Shown here: positions 6,103 through 7,218 of the stretch, piece after piece | Numbering within the stretch: position 1 is the first letter of the stretch | How the letters are laid out: the number at the start of each line of letters is the position of its first letter | DNA from: JBBSDV01 sp038240335 | GTDB lineage: Bacteria > Chloroflexota > Dehalococcoidia > DSTF01 > JACRBR01 | DNA length: 7,218 bases | Reading direction: 5' to 3' | Assembly (NCBI GenBank): GCA_038240335.1 | Contig: JBBSDV010000158.1 | Location: 1-7,218 of the forward strand | Translations under genes and position numbers: made by a program | Notes under the pieces: model-generated | Databases searched by the model: none | What the model was told of the DNA's origin: nothing | What the model saw: only the letters and a program-made list of their open reading frames with translations

Positions 6103-6326
6103 TATTCTGAAGGCCGTCGATTACTACGAACCGCGCGACGGAACGCGTCACCCTCTTCCTTCGTACGCCAGACCCGCGAGAACAACTCTACATAGTCCGG
6201 CGGCACACCTGAGATCCCCTGCTCACGCATCAACTCGTCGATCGACTTGGCCGGCGCGTCGCACGTCAGCAACTTCACGAGTCGGGGGCGCTTTCGGCTC
6301 GCCATAGCGGGAGATCGTCGCACCAT
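6099..6326 (-). CDS. Small putative antitoxin partner of the PIN toxin
   Basis: This 75-residue protein has a very basic N-terminus (RKRPRLVKLL) followed by an amphipathic, acidic-then-basic helical region (IDELMREQGI, then TKEEGDAFRRAVRSNRR). It has no recognisable AbrB, ribbon-helix-helix or Phd fold signature. Its role is inferred from position: it is immediately upstream of the PIN gene with a 4-base TTGA overlap, and it has the size and charge expected of an antitoxin whose C-terminal half wraps the toxin. Two starts are possible, ATG 6326 (used here) and ATG 6305 (68 residues, MASRKRP). Neither has a Shine-Dalgarno. For 6326 a TATTCT element lies 5 bases upstream, which would give a leaderless or near-leaderless message. 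Trp53 and the helix after it may be the toxin-contact segment, but this is speculative. Confidence 0.68.
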   Translation of the reverse strand: MVRRSPAMASRKRPRLVKLLTCDAPAKSIDELMREQGISGVPPDYVELFSRVWRTKEEGDAFRRAVRSNRRPSEY

Positions 6327-6331
6327 GGCTC

Positions 6332-6337
6332 AGAATA
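6332..6337 (-). promoter_or_regulatory. Possible -10 element giving a leaderless message for the putative antitoxin
   Basis: Read on the - strand, TATTCT matches four of six positions of the -10 consensus and ends 5 bases before the ATG at 6326. Transcription would begin at or within a base or two of the start codon, consistent with the absence of a ribosome binding site. No convincing -35 element is present 16-18 bases upstream. Confidence 0.3.
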
Positions 6338-6385
6338 CCGGAAGCATGGGCGACGACGAAAGATGTCATCGTTGTCCGAATACCG
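6333..6385. repeat. Direct repeat of GAATACCG (CGGTATTC on the - strand), two copies 45 bp apart
   Basis: Identical 8-mers lie at 6333-6340 and 6378-6385, both in the control region of the toxin-antitoxin chain. The proximal copy overlaps the candidate -10 element. They could be operator half-sites for an autoregulatory antitoxin complex. Eight bases is short, so coincidence is possible. Confidence 0.35.
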
Positions 6386-6442
6386 CCATCGGCTCCAAGA
6401 CAAGCCCGCGAGTGTAGAGGGGCGCAACGCCTCCGCCGGGGA

Positions 6443-6460
6443 TCTGGGGGTGCCCCCAGA
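6443..6460 (+). terminator. Strong GC hairpin followed by a pyrimidine tract, possible terminator or attenuator
   Basis: TCTGGGGG (6443-6450) and CCCCCAGA (6453-6460) are perfectly complementary; in RNA about seven pairs with a GUGC loop are realistic. The next 15 bases on the + strand (ACTTGCCTTTCTCTT) are T/C-rich. No + strand gene ends upstream of it, so it would act on a transcript starting in this intergenic region and running toward the acetyltransferase, or as a transcription boundary. Confidence 0.4.
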
Positions 6461-6527
6461 ACTTGCCTTTCTCTTAAAAAGCGGCGGCTGCAGCGACCAA
6501 GTCGGGCTTGGACGGGAGGCACCGCGA

Positions 6528-6614
6528 GGGTGTACCCGCGCGGAAAAAACTGACGGTACACTGGCGCATCCGAAGACAGCAGGGACACCCAGCTACGAAC
6601 GGTGGGTGTGTTCC
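6528..6614 (+). promoter_or_regulatory. Structured 5' leader with alternative stems upstream of the GNAT gene
   Basis: GTGTACC (6530-6536) pairs perfectly with GGTACAC (6555-6561), extended by a G-U at 6529/6562, around an 18-base loop that includes six A residues. Downstream, ACACCC (6585-6590) can pair with GGGTGT (6604-6609) immediately before the GGAG ribosome binding site (6615-6618). It can equally pair with the first GGGTGT (6528-6533), which overlaps the upstream stem. The two arrangements exclude each other, as in a translational switch. No known riboswitch class is recognised. A promoter for this leader is not clearly visible. Confidence 0.38.
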
Positions 6615-6624
6615 GGAGACCACA

Positions 6625-7170
6625 ATGATCGAAGGAAAACTCGTGAACCTCCGCGCGATGGAGATCGGCGACGCGGAGCGCGCTCATCGCTGGATGAACG
6701 ACCGCGAAGTCACGGAGCACCTCAATATGCGCTATCCGCTGTCGATGGCGGCAGAGCAGGCCTATGTCGCCGGCAATGCATCGTCGCCCATCGGCTTCGA
6801 CGCCCCGGCGTTCGCAATTGAGACGAAGGATGGGATCCACATCGGCGGCCTCAACTTCCACCGCACCGCACCGGAGGATCGCAAGGCGCTTCTCGGCATC
6901 TCAATCGGCGACAAGGCATATTGGTCGCGCGGCTACGGCACCGATGCGATCGTCACGCTGCTGCGATTCGCGTTCGACGAGATGAACCTGCATCGCGTGG
7001 AGCTCACCGTGCGCGCGCCGAACGAACGTGCGCGCGCCTGTTACCGCAAGTGCGGCTTCGTCGATGAAGTGCTGATGCGCCAGGCCGTATACGCGCACGG
7101 CGCCTACATCGACGAGTACATGATGGCCGTGCTGCGGGATGAGTTTTACGCACTTCACGGTGCGCCGTGA
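6625..7170 (+). CDS. GNAT-family N-acetyltransferase (RimJ/RimL type)
   Basis: This 181-residue cytoplasmic enzyme transfers acetyl from acetyl-CoA to an amine; the acceptor may be a protein N-terminus, polyamine, antibiotic or metabolite. The N-terminus VNLRAMEIGDAERAHRWMND (7-26) is the usual strand-1/helix-1 opening of the RimJ/RimL branch. The core strand FAIETKDGIHIGGLNF (63-78) leads to motif A, YWSRGYGTDA (99-108), with the R/Q-x-x-G-x-G/A acetyl-CoA pyrophosphate loop at 102-106. Motif B follows as VRAPNERARACYRKCGF (129-145), where Asn133 and Tyr140 occupy the conserved positions and Tyr140 is the probable general acid. The ATG at 6625 is chosen because GGAG (6615-6618) lies 6 bases upstream and family homology begins at once; an in-frame upstream ATG at 6508 adds 39 residues of unrelated sequence. 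It is divergent from the toxin-antitoxin/CoA-transferase chain and preceded by a structured leader. The acceptor substrate is not deducible. Confidence 0.92.
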   Translation: MIEGKLVNLRAMEIGDAERAHRWMNDREVTEHLNMRYPLSMAAEQAYVAGNASSPIGFDAPAFAIETKDGIHIGGLNFHRTAPEDRKALLGISIGDKAYWSRGYGTDAIVTLLRFAFDEMNLHRVELTVRAPNERARACYRKCGFVDEVLMRQAVYAHGAYIDEYMMAVLRDEFYALHGAP

Positions 7171-7184
7171 CCGCATGCCTCCAA

Positions 7185-7204
7185 CCAAATGCCTTCGCGT
7201 TTGG
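7185..7204 (+). terminator. Hairpin after the GNAT gene, possible terminator
   Basis: CCAAATGC (7185-7192) pairs with GCGTTTGG (7197-7204) around a CTTC loop: eight pairs including one wobble. It starts 15 bases after the stop codon. No T-run follows on the + strand, so intrinsic termination is uncertain; it may instead protect the 3' end. Confidence 0.4.
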
Positions 7205-7218
7205 AAATGCTCTGACGA

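Noticed and set aside
6514..6543. T-box-like sequence GGGAGGCACCGCG (one base from the GGGTGGNACCGCG core)
   Set aside because: The mismatch removes the T of TGGN that pairs with the tRNA acceptor end, the downstream partner strands for the antiterminator helices are not in the right order, no specifier stem is evident, and the following gene is not an amino-acid or tRNA-synthetase gene.
6363..6821. 152-codon + strand open frame overlapping the GNAT start, and a 212-codon - strand frame over the same region (6223-6861)
   Set aside because: Both overlap the well-supported GNAT or putative antitoxin genes in another frame, have biased low-information composition and no good ribosome binding site.

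Overview
The window is a GC-rich bacterial chromosomal segment. The best lineage guess is Chloroflexota, possibly Dehalococcoidia-like. This is an inference from four things: a secreted protein ending in a Thr-Pro-Thr-Arg tail of the kind common in that phylum, paired type III CoA-transferase paralogues, GTG and TTG starts in tightly overlapping genes, and strong G/C third-position bias. No rRNA, tRNA, CRISPR array, insertion sequence or prophage gene is visible.

Left part, + strand: the C-terminal two-thirds of a short-chain dehydrogenase/reductase (1-498, cut by the window edge), a small four-cysteine zinc-ribbon-like protein (659-904) and a DUF4389-type membrane protein (1118-1759). The gap before the zinc-ribbon gene carries a perfect tandem 11-bp repeat. 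It looks like a binding site for an OmpR/PhoB-family response regulator and lies on a possible -35 element.

Middle, - strand: a Tat-exported, probably (beta/alpha)8 glycosidase-like protein with a 71-residue Pro/Thr-rich tail (1860-3011, convergent with the DUF4389 gene). Upstream of it is a four-gene chain read leftwards from 6326 to 3147: a small putative antitoxin, a VapC-like PIN toxin, and two CaiB/BaiF type III CoA-transferases. All three junctions in the chain are 4-base start/stop overlaps (TTGA, GTGA, ATGA), and none of the downstream starts has a strong Shine-Dalgarno. A toxin-antitoxin pair therefore appears translationally coupled to two metabolic enzymes. The two CoA-transferases are not equivalent. 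The second keeps the catalytic aspartate (D194), whereas the first has leucine at the aligned position. This suggests a heteromeric enzyme with one catalytic subunit.

Right part: a 298-bp divergent intergenic region separates the putative antitoxin from a + strand GNAT acetyltransferase (6625-7170). It holds a possible leaderless promoter for the toxin-antitoxin chain, a repeated CGGTATTC element, a strong GC hairpin, and a set of mutually exclusive stems just upstream of the acetyltransferase ribosome binding site. The last of these could be a structured regulatory leader.

The most distinctive elements are the TA/CoA-transferase chain with its asymmetric enzyme pair and the structured GNAT leader.
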